From Flaccisagitta enflata (lineage: Eukaryota; Chaetognatha; Sagittoidea; Aphragmophora): a stretch of DNA of 64,000 nt. The notes below the pieces were generated by a model. The model did no database searches. It was not told the DNA's origin and saw only the letters and a program-made list of their open reading frames with translations. Positions 1 to 11,804 of this stretch are shown here, one piece after another. The DNA lies in contig OZ231128.1 in the NCBI GenBank assembly GCA_965153355.1, forward strand, positions 27,962,001-28,026,000, in the 5' to 3' direction. Each line of letters begins with the position of its first letter. The stretch's first letter is position 1. A program made the translations under genes and the position numbers.

Positions 1-64
1 ATCCGCGATCATTTCATTAAAAACGGACCAAAACGAAAACTAGGGTTTTGTGCGCGCTTGCGTG

Positions 65-198
65 AACAAGGCGGATACACGGCAATCCAGTCGAGGGGCG
101 GTGCGAAAACCGCTCGGATTTCAAAAATGTGACGGACTGACGGACCGACCTACCGACCGACACGGCAAGGTGTATAGTCGCGTGTCCGCGACTAAAAA
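65..198 (+). mobile_element. Hairpin-tail element (HTE), type 2
   Basis: Compact copy that defines the family. It begins AACAAGGCGGATACACGG, has a subterminal AGTCG motif, then a GACGGACCGACC tract, and ends GTATAGTCGCGTGTCCGCGACT followed by AAAAA; the GTCGCG and CGCGAC arms form a hairpin with a TGTC loop. There is no coding capacity. The layout (head, subterminal motif, microsatellite, 3' hairpin) resembles Helentron-associated HINE/DINE-1 elements; that assignment is inferred. Confidence 0.7.
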
Positions 199-1170
199 TG
201 GCCGGTCATTGCCAATGATAAAACGATTTTTTGTGTGCATTGTATCGATGCTATATTAATTACGTATATGAGGGGATTGAGTTGGACACATGTGGTAAGA
301 TAAGGAAACTTGGATAATTGTCAATTTGTCACGGACGAAGTCATGGAGAAACTGAGCACCAGGACAGAGTCAAAATCCTGTGACAATCATACTGTACGAC
401 TTGCTATCGAGTTCGTCTTATTTTGAAGTCGCGGTCGGTCAGTCCGTCGGTCCGTGGGTCCACCGGTCACATACTTGAATCTTTACCCTTTTCTCATTGT
501 ATTTCAAGACATTTCTATATGTGCACGTTTCATGCATGTGTCTTCACTTCATTACTGCACCAGCCCAACCATCAGCGACTGTTGCCCTGTGTTGGGCGTG
601 TTATACTAAACAAAAAGTGTCAAATAGGGAAGAAGAAAGCGTTTCTGATCAGACAGAGACTGCTCCAAACTTATCCCTGGAATTACGGTTGTCATGCTTT
701 ACAAGGCACAATTCGCGGTCTCCCAGGCGGAGCATGGGTAAAATAAGCCATTTTGGAAATCAAATAAATTCAACATATCTATACATCATTGTGAAGGTTA
801 TACATTACTATATATGAATTCACGATTGAAATTTGTTAGCAGGGTCAAATCTTTATGCAAATAAGGTTATAATGATATTGTTCGAAATTTTCCTTTTTTT
901 CAAAATTTAACCATTTGATGAAGTAAGATAGATCAGTAAAGGTTCATATGGTGCAAATAGTCAGATGTAGATGTGTTCACACTATCTTGATCATTGGGAA
1001 TGCGTAGTTTTGAATGAAATTGAATGCAAAAACCCAAAAAGACAAAAATATCAATGTTTTGCATGTAGACAAAAAAGCCACAATCACAGCGATTTTAAAG
1101 ACTGGATATATGAATTTTGAATCTGATATGTATCTATCTGAAAACTCTTACATAAATCTGACATTATTGA
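199..1170. other. AT-rich stretch, no gene seen
   Basis: No splice-supported open frame. A degenerate minus-strand HTE probably occupies about 417-600, since GTCGCGG, GTCAGTCCGTCGGTCCGT and a distant GCCCAACCATCAGCGACT recall an inverted tail and head. The rest is AT-rich and featureless. Confidence 0.4.
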
Positions 1171-1174
1171 AATA

Positions 1175-1842
1175 TATCTATATACATTAGCTTGTACCTA
1201 AATGACTAAAAGCAATAAAATCAGAATTCTACAAGTAGTTCTTGTTGTGGGGCTGTCTTGGGCTTCTAATGGCATCAATTTTGGTCTGAAAAATTTGCAT
1301 CTTGCTGTCCGCGCCTTACCTTGAATTTTCCTTCAGCCTATGGGAAACCAAAAATTTCAAAGTGCTTAAATCTCTGTTTTGACTGCAGATTTGAAATCTG
1401 CAGAAAAAATTGTTAATTGAAAGTGCTTTCCTTTTTTCAATATTCCTTTGGGATCATAGTCAAAATTCATCTTAAAGATATAAAAAAAGGTAAGTTTGGC
1501 AATTTTACATATAAATAAAAGAGAAAGGTAAGTTTTGCAAACTTTGACACTTATTTTGAGCACCTTCTAGTTGGAATATTGAAAAAAGGAAAGCACTTTC
1601 AATTATCAGTTTTTTCTGCAGATTTCAAATCTGCAGTCAAAACAGAGATTTAAGCATTTTGAAATTTTTGGTTTCCCATAGGCTGAAGGAAAATTCAAGG
1701 TAAGGCGCGGACAGCAAGATGCAATTTTTTCAGACCAAAAGTGATGTCATTGGAAGCCCAAGACAGCCCCACAATAAGAACTACTTGTGGAGTTCTGATT
1801 ATATTGTTTATTGCCATTTCAGTACAAGCTAATATACATATA
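1175..1842. mobile_element. Foldback element with arms of about 270 bp
   Basis: The arms 1175-1446 and 1573-1842 are inverted copies. For example TTGTGGGGCTGTCTTGGGCT at 1246 answers AGCCCAAGACAGCCCCACAA at 1756, and CTGCAGATTTGAAATCTGCA occurs in both. The loop is about 126 bp. Each arm also holds its own small palindrome around CTGCAGATTT. No transposase frame is present, so this is a non-autonomous foldback or MITE. Confidence 0.8.
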
Positions 1843-1999
1843 TGTATACATCCATATGTATTTGAAGGTTTTATACTTGCCCGCATTGGTTTGAAAACTA
1901 CCAGATGTAAAGATTATTATTAGGATCGTGCCATATGTCTCTCTAACTAAAAAGTTGCTGAAGACAAAATAAAGACTTTTCATAGATATCCTTTATTCA

Positions 2000-2000
2000 T

Positions 2001-2076
<76 letters not shown>

Positions 2077-2156
2077 TTTTTCTTTCTTTCTTTTTTTCTT
2101 TTTTTCTTTCTTTCTTTTTTTCTTTCTTTCTTTTTTTCTTTTTTTCTTTCTTTCTC
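2000..2156. repeat. (TTTC)n microsatellite
   Basis: Near-perfect CTTT repeats for about 155 bp, decaying to TTTTTTC variants at the 3' side. Confidence 0.95.
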
Positions 2157-2261
2157 TACTCTAGCTTTTTAAATGACAAATTTGGCTAATTGTCGTCTGT
2201 CGAAAGGTGAAATATGATTTTATTAAGCACAAGAATTGCAAATCTTTCATGGTATCTTCTT

Positions 2262-2656
2262 CTTTTTCTCCTTCTTCTTCTTCTTCTTCTTCTTCTTCTT
2301 CTTCTTCTTCTTCTTTGTCTTGTTCTCCTTTATCCCTTTTATATCCTCCATCTTCTTCCTTTTCTTCTTCTTCTTCTTCTTCTTCTTCTTCTTCTTCTTC
2401 TTCTTCTTCTTCTTCTTCTTCTTCTTCTTCTTCTTCTTCTTCTTCTTCTTCTTCTTCTTCTTCTTCTTCTTCCTTTTCTTCTATCTTATCTGCTTTATCT
2501 CTTTTATCTCCTCCATCTCCTTCTGTTTTATCAACTTCTTCGTCTTCCTCTCAGATCCGTTATTGCGAAATGGAACTGCATCGCTCTCTCTCTCTCTCTC
2601 TCTCTCTCACACTCACACTCACACTCACACTCACACTCACACTCACACTCACACAC
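2262..2656. repeat. Compound (TTC)n, (CT)n, (ACTCAC)n tract
   Basis: Two TTC arrays (2262-2316 and 2352-2475) are separated by TTTATCC-type spacers. They are followed by (CT)n at 2582-2608 and an ACTCAC hexamer array to 2656. Long open frames here (poly-Ser, poly-Leu, poly-Phe) are repeat artefacts. Confidence 0.93.
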
Positions 2657-2789
2657 ACAAAAATGTAGAAAAGAGATGTTATGTAGTAGAAGTGGACATA
2701 GTCGGCGTAAGCGTTAGTGTCAGCATAGGCGTCAGTTGACTGAAGATGAGACAAAAATAGTCATCAGAAAATACTTTTCAGTCTTGGAC

Positions 2790-2935
2790 AAGTGACTCTA
2801 CACCCTGCCATGTTGGTAGGTAGGTCAGTCCATCTGTCCATCCGTCCGTCCACCACAGTCCAGAATTTGCAAGTTTTTTCTAGACGCAGACACTACACCT
2901 TGCCTTTTTGGTCGGTTGGTCGGTTGGTCGGTCAA
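2790..2935 (-). mobile_element. Two HTE tail fragments
   Basis: CTACACCCTGCCATGTTGG followed by GTCC repeats, and then CTACACCTTGCC followed by GGTCGGTTGGTCGG, are inverted type 2 tails (compare CGGCAAGGTGTAGAG). The terminal hairpins are decayed and the heads are missing. Confidence 0.5.
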
Positions 2936-3079
2936 AAACATCGCTAAACTTCCTGATTTTCCAATGTTGTATGAAAACGTCTAATCATTTCCATCTTACC
3001 AGATCTACAACCATCCAACTTTCACTCTTCTGTTGTTTGTCATCTCACTCGAAGCATTTTTTTAAAAAGCTTGAACAGA

Positions 3080-3266
3080 AACAAGGCTGGATACACGGCA
3101 ATCTAGTCGTGGAAGGTTTGGCAGGAGCGGCAATGCAAAAACCGCTCGCAATTCAGAAATGTTATGGACTGATGGACGGATGGACAGATGGATGGACGGA
3201 CGGGTGGACGGATGGACAGACCAACCGACACGGCAAGGTGTAGAGTTGTGTGTCCGCGACTAAAAA
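3080..3266 (+). mobile_element. HTE, type 2
   Basis: Complete copy with head ACAAGGCTGGATACACGGCA, subterminal AGTCGTGGAAGG, a (GGAC/GGAT)n tract at 3174-3222, and tail GGTGTAGAGTTGTGTGTCCGCGACTAAAAAG. The left hairpin arm has mutated (GTTGTG) while the right arm is intact. Confidence 0.8.
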
Positions 3267-3296
3267 GAACAAGAATAGTTGATGTAATATAGTCAT

Positions 3297-3590
3297 TTTA
3301 GTTGCGAACTCGCAACTCTATAGGCTTTGTCCGTCCACCCGTCGGTCCATCGGTCCGTCGGTTTGTCCGTCCGTTCATTGGTTGGACCATCTGTTGGTTA
3401 GTCCGTCCGTTGGATAGTCTCTTGGTTGGTAGGTCCGACCATTTGACTGAGCCTGAGTCGGAGTACTGGAAGATGAGCGTTTTAGAACCTTGCAGGTGTC
3501 TGTGTTGGAAAGGGGGTTGGGTGGGGCATTGGGTGTGGATAGGTGTTTGCCGCCCCTGCCCACCCATCTGCAACATTACTGAGACCATAC
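3297..3590 (-). mobile_element. HTE, type 3b
   Basis: The inverted copy starts with the hairpin AGTTGCGAACTCGCAACT, then CTATAGGCTTTGTCCGTCC and a long GTCC/GTTG tract. It ends in a decayed head, CCCCTGCCCACCCATCTGCAAC. The hairpin uses GTTGCG/CGCAAC instead of GTCGCG/CGCGAC, and the head motif has the matching TGCAAC form. Confidence 0.7.
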
Positions 3591-4045
3591 ATATGTTAAT
3601 GCAATAAGATGAAATTGTCACATGAATATATCCAGGCCTTTTTTTAGGGCGTGCCCGGGAGCCCGATGCTCTCTATTTTGCTCCCGGGCACACAAAATTT
3701 GCTGGCAGAGAGCCCGGTTTGCTCTCTCAATTTTGGCTGGGTATTTTCTTCTCCAGCCCAAATTGTGTATTTCAACCCACAGTTTTTTTTTAATCAATGA
3801 GTGGATGTGAATGAAATCTTGTAGAATCACCGCAAATGTCACAAGTTTTTTTTCTCTAAAACTTTAGAGCAAAGTAGTGTCATTTTTTTTCCAGATATTG
3901 TTCCACCTATTATACGACCTTGACCCTTTACACTGGTATGAGCTGAATATTTGAGTGAATTTCCTACCTCTTGCCCGAGCAGCCCAAGGCTTTTCCAACC
4001 TAATAAATGTGTAGAATTTGTTGTTTTTGCCGGATTTTATAAAAA

Positions 4046-4244
4046 AACAAGGCCGGATACACGGCTACCGAAGTCGCGTGCGGGTGGGCTGGGGCCATAT
4101 TTGAGGTCACTAGACAACATGGGCAGGAGCAGTGAGGCCCAAGAAATAAAATCATATAAAAAAGGAAAGTGTGACGAACCAACCGACCGACCGACCGACC
4201 GACGGACAAAGCGGGTTGTAGAGTCGCGTGCACCCGACTAAAAA
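4046..4244 (+). mobile_element. HTE, type 1, nested
   Basis: Head ACAAGGCCGGATACACGG, subterminal AAGTCGCGTGCGGGTGGGC, a middle segment with TTTGAGGTCACTAGAC and GGGCAGGAGCAGTGAGG, (GACC)n, and tail AAAGCGGGTTGTAGAG with hairpin GTCGCGTGCACCCGAC. It sits inside the hAT-like element at 3633-4603. Confidence 0.85.
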
Positions 4245-4289
4245 CCGGTAACAGGTAAACAGGCTCATTTTATGGGAAAATCAAGATTT

Positions 4290-4491
4290 CTAGTCACAGA
4301 CACAAAACTGCACCCTGCACCCACGCTATATCAGTTGGCCCGTCCATCCATCTGTCCCAAATATTTTTGAAAAAGTCTTTTTTGTATTTTTTTAGTGTTA
4401 TAGCTTATTGCCTGGTATGTAGGTGTGAATTCTATTGTACTGTAGTTTTGTTGTACTGTAGTGTTGCCCCTGCCCAACCGTTCGCGACTTT
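4290..4491 (-). mobile_element. Degenerate HTE, nested
   Basis: CTAGTCACAGACACAAAACT resembles a decayed inverted tail hairpin. GGCCCGTCCATCCATCTGTCC is the tract and GCCCCTGCCCAACCGTTCGC the inverted head region. Confidence 0.45.
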
Positions 4492-4611
4492 TGCCCTGTT
4501 TTGGGCATGTTTGACCGGGCTCTCTGTTTTTCTGCCAGGCTCCTTGAAATTATAAGGAGTGAGCCCAGAATGCTCTGTCAAAAAATCACTAAAAAAAGGC
4601 CTGAATATATT

Positions 4612-5903
4612 TGAGGCCTACTTACTTCGTTTTTCAAAATCTAAGAGCGACTGTAGCGGAAGCTGAGAAAAAACACCAAAAATACCTATAATTTTGCTGT
4701 TTTTACAGCATTTTACAGCATATACTGACACTATTTTTCAACATCTAATGATTGATTCTTTTCAAAATAGTGTTCCTAGACCAGTTACACTAATTTTGAG
4801 TACAGATGAATCAATGCTGCAGTATATAGTAGGGAAATACTGAAAAAACTGTAAAAAATGCTAATTTTACAGCATTTTTACAGCATTTTACAGCATGAAT
4901 TCCAATTTCAATCAGGAATTTTTTGAGAATTTAATATGGTGTGATGAAATAAGTGATGCCGATGCCCATGCCATTGGTTGTTTTTACCTCCTGTTCTTCT
5001 TTCACAGCTTAAATCCTCTAACAATGCATGACTATCAAAAAACTTGAGGCAGCTATAAGAAATGTGTCCACACTTAAAGACATGGAATCACAAAAATACT
5101 CATAAATCGAAAATGCCTTGACGGAGGGACTTGAAATTTTAGGGTTAGACGCAGAATTTGATGCTCTTTCAGACCATACCCAGTGCAAACTTCCCAAGGT
5201 TTGTATGACGGGTCCCAATACAAGGAATCACAGCGTGACATAAGCGTGACAGGGTGTGGACACATTTCTTATAGCACATTAGGATTTTTATATTTCTCGA
5301 TTGAGACATGGCAAAGTCATGAAATTTGGCATGAACACTCTAATATGTCTTCACTAAACGGGCAAAAAAGAAAAAGTTGAAAAACTCAAGGATAGATAGT
5401 TTTTTTTTATCAATAATTGGAATTTTTCCCAAAAATTGTTAAAAATAGTACTTTTAAAAAATTTTAAAAATTGTATTTTTTCTATTATGAACAAGGACCT
5501 GTCAACGAATGATTTTAAGTACTCAAAACCATAACCAGGACCAATGAAAATGCCCCATTTCTTCATATCACATTATGTTTTTTCTCATATTTTACAGTGG
5601 AGATAGTTAGTGGGACATAAATAGGACATATAAAAATTGGCCAAATCAGCTCTTTTTTAGGTCTTAGATCTTAAAGACATGTCGACACTGAAGAAAGTAG
5701 GTTGTTACCAGAGTGCTACCTGATGTCCCTGACCACCTAGGGACACTTTTCTCCAAAAAGAAATTGAGAAAGGATACTTTATATGTCATCCTGTATTGGT
5801 ATTTCCTTGGCCCGGCGAAACCCGAATCTTACCACAATCATTATTTTCTTTTCTACCTCCTTTCGTCTTCGCATATTGTGTAAAGCGCTTTAAGTTAAGG
5901 AGG

Positions 5904-5906
<3 letters not shown>
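4612..5906. repeat. AT-rich region with diverged dispersed repeat E, copy 1
   Basis: The segment 5130-5560 resembles 8640-9010 in order and wording: GCAGAATTTGATGCTCTTT, GACATAAGCGTGACAGGGTGT, TATGTCTTCACTAAACGGG, CATATCACATTATG. Also noted are TTTTACAGCATTTTACAGCA repeats near 4700-4890. No gene is supported. Confidence 0.5.

Positions 5907-5984
<78 letters not shown>
5907..5984. repeat. (GA)n microsatellite
   Basis: About 38 uninterrupted GA units. Confidence 0.95.
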
Positions 5985-5989
<5 letters not shown>

Positions 5990-6400
5990 GGAGCTCTCCA
6001 TAGGTCCACTAAGCCTAGGAAAAGGAAAGGAGTTTAATACAACCTATAGTATCCATGTTCCATTATCCAACATCTGATAATGGCTGAGAATCATTGATCA
6101 CTGAAGTGCTTAGACGCCCCTTCTTCCATCCATATTCACATTTATTTTGCTACAGCCTCAGCTACAGTGCAGGAATGCCATGTGGAATTGTAATGATTTC
6201 AGTTTTAAATACTCTTTATAAGACATACCTGCACAATAAATCTATATTAGTTTGAGCTTTTGAAGAGGCGTCTGCAAAAAAAGTGACCCTTAGCGCTTTT
6301 TTTCTTCCAGACCTAGATGGATGTTGGCAAAGTTTTAAAACATAAAAAGTTAAAGATAAAGCGATTGAGAGTTAATTGTTGAAAAGAAAAATAGAGAAGA
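5985..6400. other. No feature seen
   Basis: AT-rich unique-looking DNA without open frames or recognisable repeats. Confidence 0.4.
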
Positions 6401-6756
6401 AAACGAGGCCAACACCTATAAGTCGCGTGCGGGACATAAATAATTAAGGATGACTCAAATTGACTTAAAATGTCTTAAGATAACTTAAAATGACTTAAAA
6501 AGACATAAAATGGTGATAATTGACTTATACAACTAAATTGACCAAATTGACTTTAGTTACTTAATATAATGTAAAATGACTTAAAATGACTTACAATGAC
6601 CTAAGAATGACTTAGAATGACTTAGAATGACTAAAAATGACCTAAAATGACTAAGAATAACTAAAAGTAATAAAGAAAAGTAAAGTTTGACTGACGGACC
6701 GACGAACCGACGGACCGACAAAGCGGGTTGTAGAGTCGCGTGCACGCGACTAAAAA
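6401..6756 (+). mobile_element. HTE, type B, with decamer array
   Basis: Head AACGAGGCCAACACCTATAAG, subterminal AAGTCGCGTGCGGGACATAA, then about 200 bp of imperfect TGACTTAAAA decamers in place of the usual middle. The tail is GACGGACCGACAAAGCGGGTTGTAGAG-type, with the perfect palindrome AGTCGCGTGCACGCGACT and AAAAA. Head and decamer body differ from type 1, while the tail is the same. Confidence 0.8.
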
Positions 6757-7352
<596 letters not shown>

Positions 7353-7353
<1 letters not shown>

Positions 7354-7637
7354 GTAAAATCCGCATGACAAACAGTTTTGGACATGATACAACACGGGTA
7401 AGCTGACACGCCAGACACACACATGGACCGAACAGAGAGATGCAAATCAGCGAGATCATATCTTGTCGTACTCACGTGAAAGTTGTTTAACTCAAACACG
7501 CGAGGGCATGAGGGGAGGTCTGCAAATTCTTAGAAAATTGTGCGCCAACCTCCTTCAAGTGCCTCCGCGTGTGGTAGAGTCAGAAAAAAAACCGGGCCTT
7601 TGCATTGAACACGCGCCTACTCTCGGTAAAGCGATAA

Positions 7638-7640
<3 letters not shown>
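7353..7640. other. No feature seen
   Basis: Unique-looking spacer between microsatellites with no supported gene. Confidence 0.35.

Positions 7641-7690
<50 letters not shown>
7640..7690. repeat. (CT)n microsatellite
   Basis: About 25 CT units. Confidence 0.93.
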
Positions 7691-7693
<3 letters not shown>

Positions 7694-7980
7694 GGAAGAG
7701 GATGAAGAACCAGGGCTTTACTGTTTCATGGTTTATTACCAAATGTTTCTGGGTCAACTGAAGGAGGAAAGGAGGAAACCCTACTAGCCATAAAACTAGG
7801 CTATACTTAAACCAAAAGTTATCAACACGAATTACCAGGACACGTGTATCATTTTGAGACAAGTAATTGGGCAAAAGTTTATGTAGAGATTGTCACAAAT
7901 CAGCCTCTCTAAACAGAGGAGGAAATAAAGGGAAAGAAGAGGAAAAAAAAAAAGATGAGAAGAACGGAAGTGTGATTGAA

Positions 7981-8135
7981 AACAAGGCCGGATTCACGGC
8001 AATCCAGTCGCGGACGGTTTGGCAGGAGCAGTAATGCGAAAATCGCACGCAATTCAAAAATGTGACGTACCGACTTACCTACCGACCTACCGACCGACAC
8101 GGCCACTTGTAGAGTCGCGTGTCCGCGACTAAAAA
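7981..8135 (+). mobile_element. HTE, type 2, complete
   Basis: Head AACAAGGCCGGATTCACGG, subterminal AGTCGCGGACGG, (ACCGACCT)n, tail ACTTGTAGAGTCGCGTGTCC and GCGACTAAAAA. The subterminal AGTCGCGGAC is the exact complement of the right hairpin arm GTCCGCGACT. Confidence 0.85.
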
Positions 8136-8177
8136 GAAGCAGAATCATGTAAAAGTCGGAACGAGGATGATAAAAAG

Positions 8178-8370
8178 AACAAGGCCGGAAACACGGCTAC
8201 CTAAGTAGTGAGCAGGTGGGAAGGGGCAGTGACAAATGAGGTAACTTGGTAAGCCAAGCAGGTGGGAAGGGGCAGTGAAGCAAAAACCGCCCCAATATGC
8301 CTGAAAAAAACAATAAGTGACCGATCGACGAACAGAGTGGGTTACATCGTCGCGTGCGAGCGACTTAAAA
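8178..8370 (+). mobile_element. HTE, type 1, partly decayed
   Basis: Head AACAAGGCCGGAAACACGGC, duplicated GGTGGGAAGGGGCAGTGA, short tract GACCGATCGACGAAC, tail GAGTGGGTTACATCGTCGCG and hairpin arm GAGCGACTTAAAA. It lies 42 bp after the previous copy in the same orientation. Confidence 0.7.
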
Positions 8371-8629
8371 TAGGCGGGAAATAGGAGAGGAAGCAGTTAT
8401 CTGGAATGCAAGAATGGAGTGATAAGGGACTGGAGAAAAAAATGTCAATGACAATGTCGTGAGACCAACACAATTTATTGCAATAGACAATAGAAAAGAC
8501 GAATAACCAAGGCCCAGGATATAAAATAGGAGGCAGTTTCTACAATAAACTAGACTGGCGGAAATCAGGCATCTGAATTCGTTAACATAGATAAGAATGT
8601 AATAATTTCATAATGGTCGTATCTAGTAG

Positions 8630-9010
8630 CTTGAAATTTGAGCCTTATGCGCAGAATTTGATACTCTTTTAGATCATAAAAAAAAAGAATATTCTAATAT
8701 CTGAAATGTGTTCAACTATGTTAATTTTTATCATAATCAGAGTAACATAAGAGTAACAGGGTGTTAACATTTTAGGTCACTCTCTTCAAAAATCAATATC
8801 TCCGGCTAGAATTAACATCAAGGTCTGAAATTTTGCATGTAACTTAAGTTATGTCTCTACTAAAGGGGGAAAAAAAGAAATTTTCCATAATACTTTAGAA
8901 ATTGCCAATTAAAGTATAGTCTACTACCATGTGTCAAAATCAAATAAATCATCATTTTGGACCCATCAACTAAAAGTGAAATTTTTTCATATCAAATAAT
9001 AACTGGTCAC
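8630..9010. repeat. Dispersed repeat E, copy 2
   Basis: Diverged relative of 5130-5560: GCAGAATTTGATACTCTTTT, TAACATAAGAGTAACAGGGT, TTATGTCTCTACTAAAGGGG. It has no open frame. Its class is unknown. Confidence 0.5.
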
Positions 9011-11166
9011 CATAAAATCTTTAGTTCTTCTTTAGAGATTGCAATTAAACAAAAATGACCTATGGTTGGGTAGGCTCAATGACTTTTTGATATCTTTTTT
9101 ATTGTAGTTTTGAGTGTGACATCAGTGTGACATAAAAAAGGGGGTAATTTTGGCCTATTTTTTGCTAGATAGCCTATCACAATTTTAAGTATGAAGGGTA
9201 TCAGGTAGGCACCGAATCCCAAGTAATGTGTCACAACAGCTTCTATCATGAAAAAAGGATTAGCATGATAAAAACAATATTTTTGCCTGTTACATCATGA
9301 ATTGCAGCTGGGCCAGTTTATTGTGGAAATGACCAGGATGTAAATCTAAAAGACGCAGAGAGTGAGAGGCAGTCAACCAAATAGATAGACAAACGTGCTG
9401 ACGGAAAGGTAAGACATGGAGCAAGATCATTTGAAATTTGCCGGTCACCTGATTGCAGTATACTAATTTATATATAAAACCAAAAAATCATGCTTCTGGT
9501 AGTGGTCAGATATACCTAAGTACTGTAATAAATGACCCCTTCAAGGTAGGGATGCTTCTAAGGCCAGCTTGTGGCAAAAACAATTTTGAATAAAAAAAGA
9601 ATTATGGAAAAAATTCAAAATCACGCTACAATGCTGTTAGTATCATATTTTCTAGCTGTTGTTATCACAAAAAAATGAATATGAGTATTCATTCAATGAA
9701 CCAGACCCGCTCAGGGTATCACAAGGTATGTACAAAAAATTTGGCTATCCAACCAATTAAAATTTAGATGCCTAACAAACACATTTTTTCAAATTTTCAA
9801 TATTACAATGAATATTTGAAAAAAAGTAAAAAAAATGATTGGACCAACAATAAGCCTACTTCCAGATGGGCCAGAACCACAAGATTTTAGACTTAGTTAG
9901 GGGACATATCTGGCTAGTTACAGTTCAAATTTTATCTATCTGCGACCATTTTATGATGCCATTTTGATGTTTTTTCTCTACACTATATGATGTTTTGCTA
10001 CTTCAGCAAAAAAACATTTTGGAATTTGAAAATTATGATCAACATTTTTGCATTTTTAAAAACATCACCACTTAGATAATCAATTTTGCTAGCTACTGAT
10101 GTTTTTCATTTTTCCAGTTTTTCATTTTCTATGCAAATTCATAATTTTCAATGAAAATGATTATGGCTTATAATCTGAGTGCTGAAGCCCTGAATGTTGC
10201 TGTCTGGATAGGGTGCTTAAATCTGGTGTCTGGTCTTGGAGAGGGCTGGGTATGATACTGTAGTATAGATATAGTTAGGGGAAGGCCCCATGCACCCAAG
10301 TTGCTCACCCAGAGGCCCCCAAGAATACCAAAAAGTAGCTCAAAATGGGCAAAAATTACAAAATTTGTCTAAATATAAAAAAAAACTGTTTTTTTTTATA
10401 TTTCAACCAAAATCATGCCTGGATTGTAAAATCATGAGTTGTTAATGGGGTCTTGGCTAAAAAACAACCATTTGATATTCAAGGAAGCAATTGAGGACCC
10501 AAAGAATGTTAAAAAAACCAATAAAAATGTAAAAAAAAACCAAAGCCACCTGTCTTACTGTCGATGAAAAAAAATTGTTTTTCTTTTTCACAGAATTTTT
10601 TTCAATATTCAGCTTCAGTACAGAGCCAAAAATTGCAAACAGCAAAAAAATTCACCCCTTGTTGCCTTAACAGCCCCAAAACAGGCATAAATGTGTTTTG
10701 TTTTTATTATCTCACTTGCCAATATTCTTTTTTATACTATTTTTTCACCCTGGCATGTATGATGAATCACATTCAATGGTAAAGCATTTCAATAAAACCA
10801 AAAGACTTAAAACCTCAGCTTTTGTCAAAAAAATTAACAAAAAAATAGTCTAAATTGTTGAAACTAACTAGAAACACCTCAAAATCTGACAAAATGGATC
10901 ATTTTCAAACAAGCCCAGATATGTAATATAGTAGTTGTTTAGGGCTGGAAGGGCTAGTTATGCAGGTGCTTAAAGTCAGTATATGGGTGGGTGGAGGTAG
11001 AAATGTGGCTTAGCAGGGGTTTCACTGCATACCAAACTGAATGGTTCTTCCCGAACTGACTTAAAGTGACCTAAACCACTTACTATGAGGTGAAGAACTT
11101 AAATTGGTTCAAAATGACGTAAAAGGACTTAGGAAAACTTAATGTATAATAAAAAGAGTAAATAGT
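9011..11166. other. AT-rich desert
   Basis: Two kilobases of AT-rich DNA without a supportable gene. Near 11040-11150 degenerate GACTTAAAGTGACCTAAA decamers look like a remnant of a type B HTE body. Confidence 0.4.
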
Positions 11167-11780
11167 CGCAAAAGCATTCGGTTGTCAGTGGTACCCATGC
11201 CCTGCCTAGGTAGGTTGAGATTGAAGTTGAGGGAGGGAGCTGGGCAGCGGCTCTAAAGGGGCCTTCACACATGAGGATTCGTTTTTAGGCAGCGGCCCCA
11301 AAGGGTCCGTTCGTCCCCCCCAGGCCCTCCCAGGCCTGAAATCTGCCCTCTCCTGCCTAAAATCTGCCCTCTCATGCCTAAAATCTGCCCTCTCAAGCCT
11401 GAAATCTGCCCTCTCAGGCCTTGAATCTGCCCTTGCAGGCCTGAAATTTGCCCTTTCAGACCTGTTACCTGTCCTCTCAGGCCTAAAATCTGCCCTACCA
11501 GGCCTGAAATCTGCCCTCTCAGATTCAAGGCCTGAGAGGGCAGATTACAGGCTTAAGAGGGCAGATTTTAGGCCTGAGAGGGCAGATTTCAGGCTTTAGA
11601 GGGCCTGGGGGGGACAAACGGACGGACGAACGGACGAACGAACGGACGAACGAAAGTCCCCCTGTGTTCTACAGGACTTGGTCCCCTTCGGGGCCGCTGC
11701 CCTGCCTCTCATTCCAATTTACAACCATGCAAAGCAGGGCAACGGGTATCGCTGACCACGTATTGCCCTTGGGCGACCTG
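11167..11780. mobile_element. FBA foldback element with palindromic minisatellite
   Basis: Inverted ends: GTCAGTGGTACCCATGCCCT and GGGCAGCGGC on the left answer GGGGCCGCTGCCCTGC and AACGGGTATCGCTGACCACG on the right. The core is an array of about 20 bp (CTGCCCTCTCAGGCCTGAAA) that flips orientation near 11520-11530, so the whole unit can fold. A GACGAACG tract precedes AGTCCCCCTGTGTTCTACAG. Confidence 0.8.
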
Positions 11781-11804
11781 TTTCTTCTCCTTCTAGTGGT
11801 TAGG

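Larger units (their letters stand above)
3633..4603. mobile_element. hAT-like TIR element with nested insertions
   Basis: The termini CAGGCCTTTTTTTAG and CTAAAAAAAGGCCTG are inverted. Flanking 8-mers AATATATC (3625-3632) and AATATATT (4604-4611) look like an 8-bp target duplication with one change. Subterminal regions share TGCTCTCT/AGAGAGCCCGG-type inverted matches. There is no transposase frame. Two HTE copies lie inside. The hAT assignment rests on TIR and duplication length only. Confidence 0.65.
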
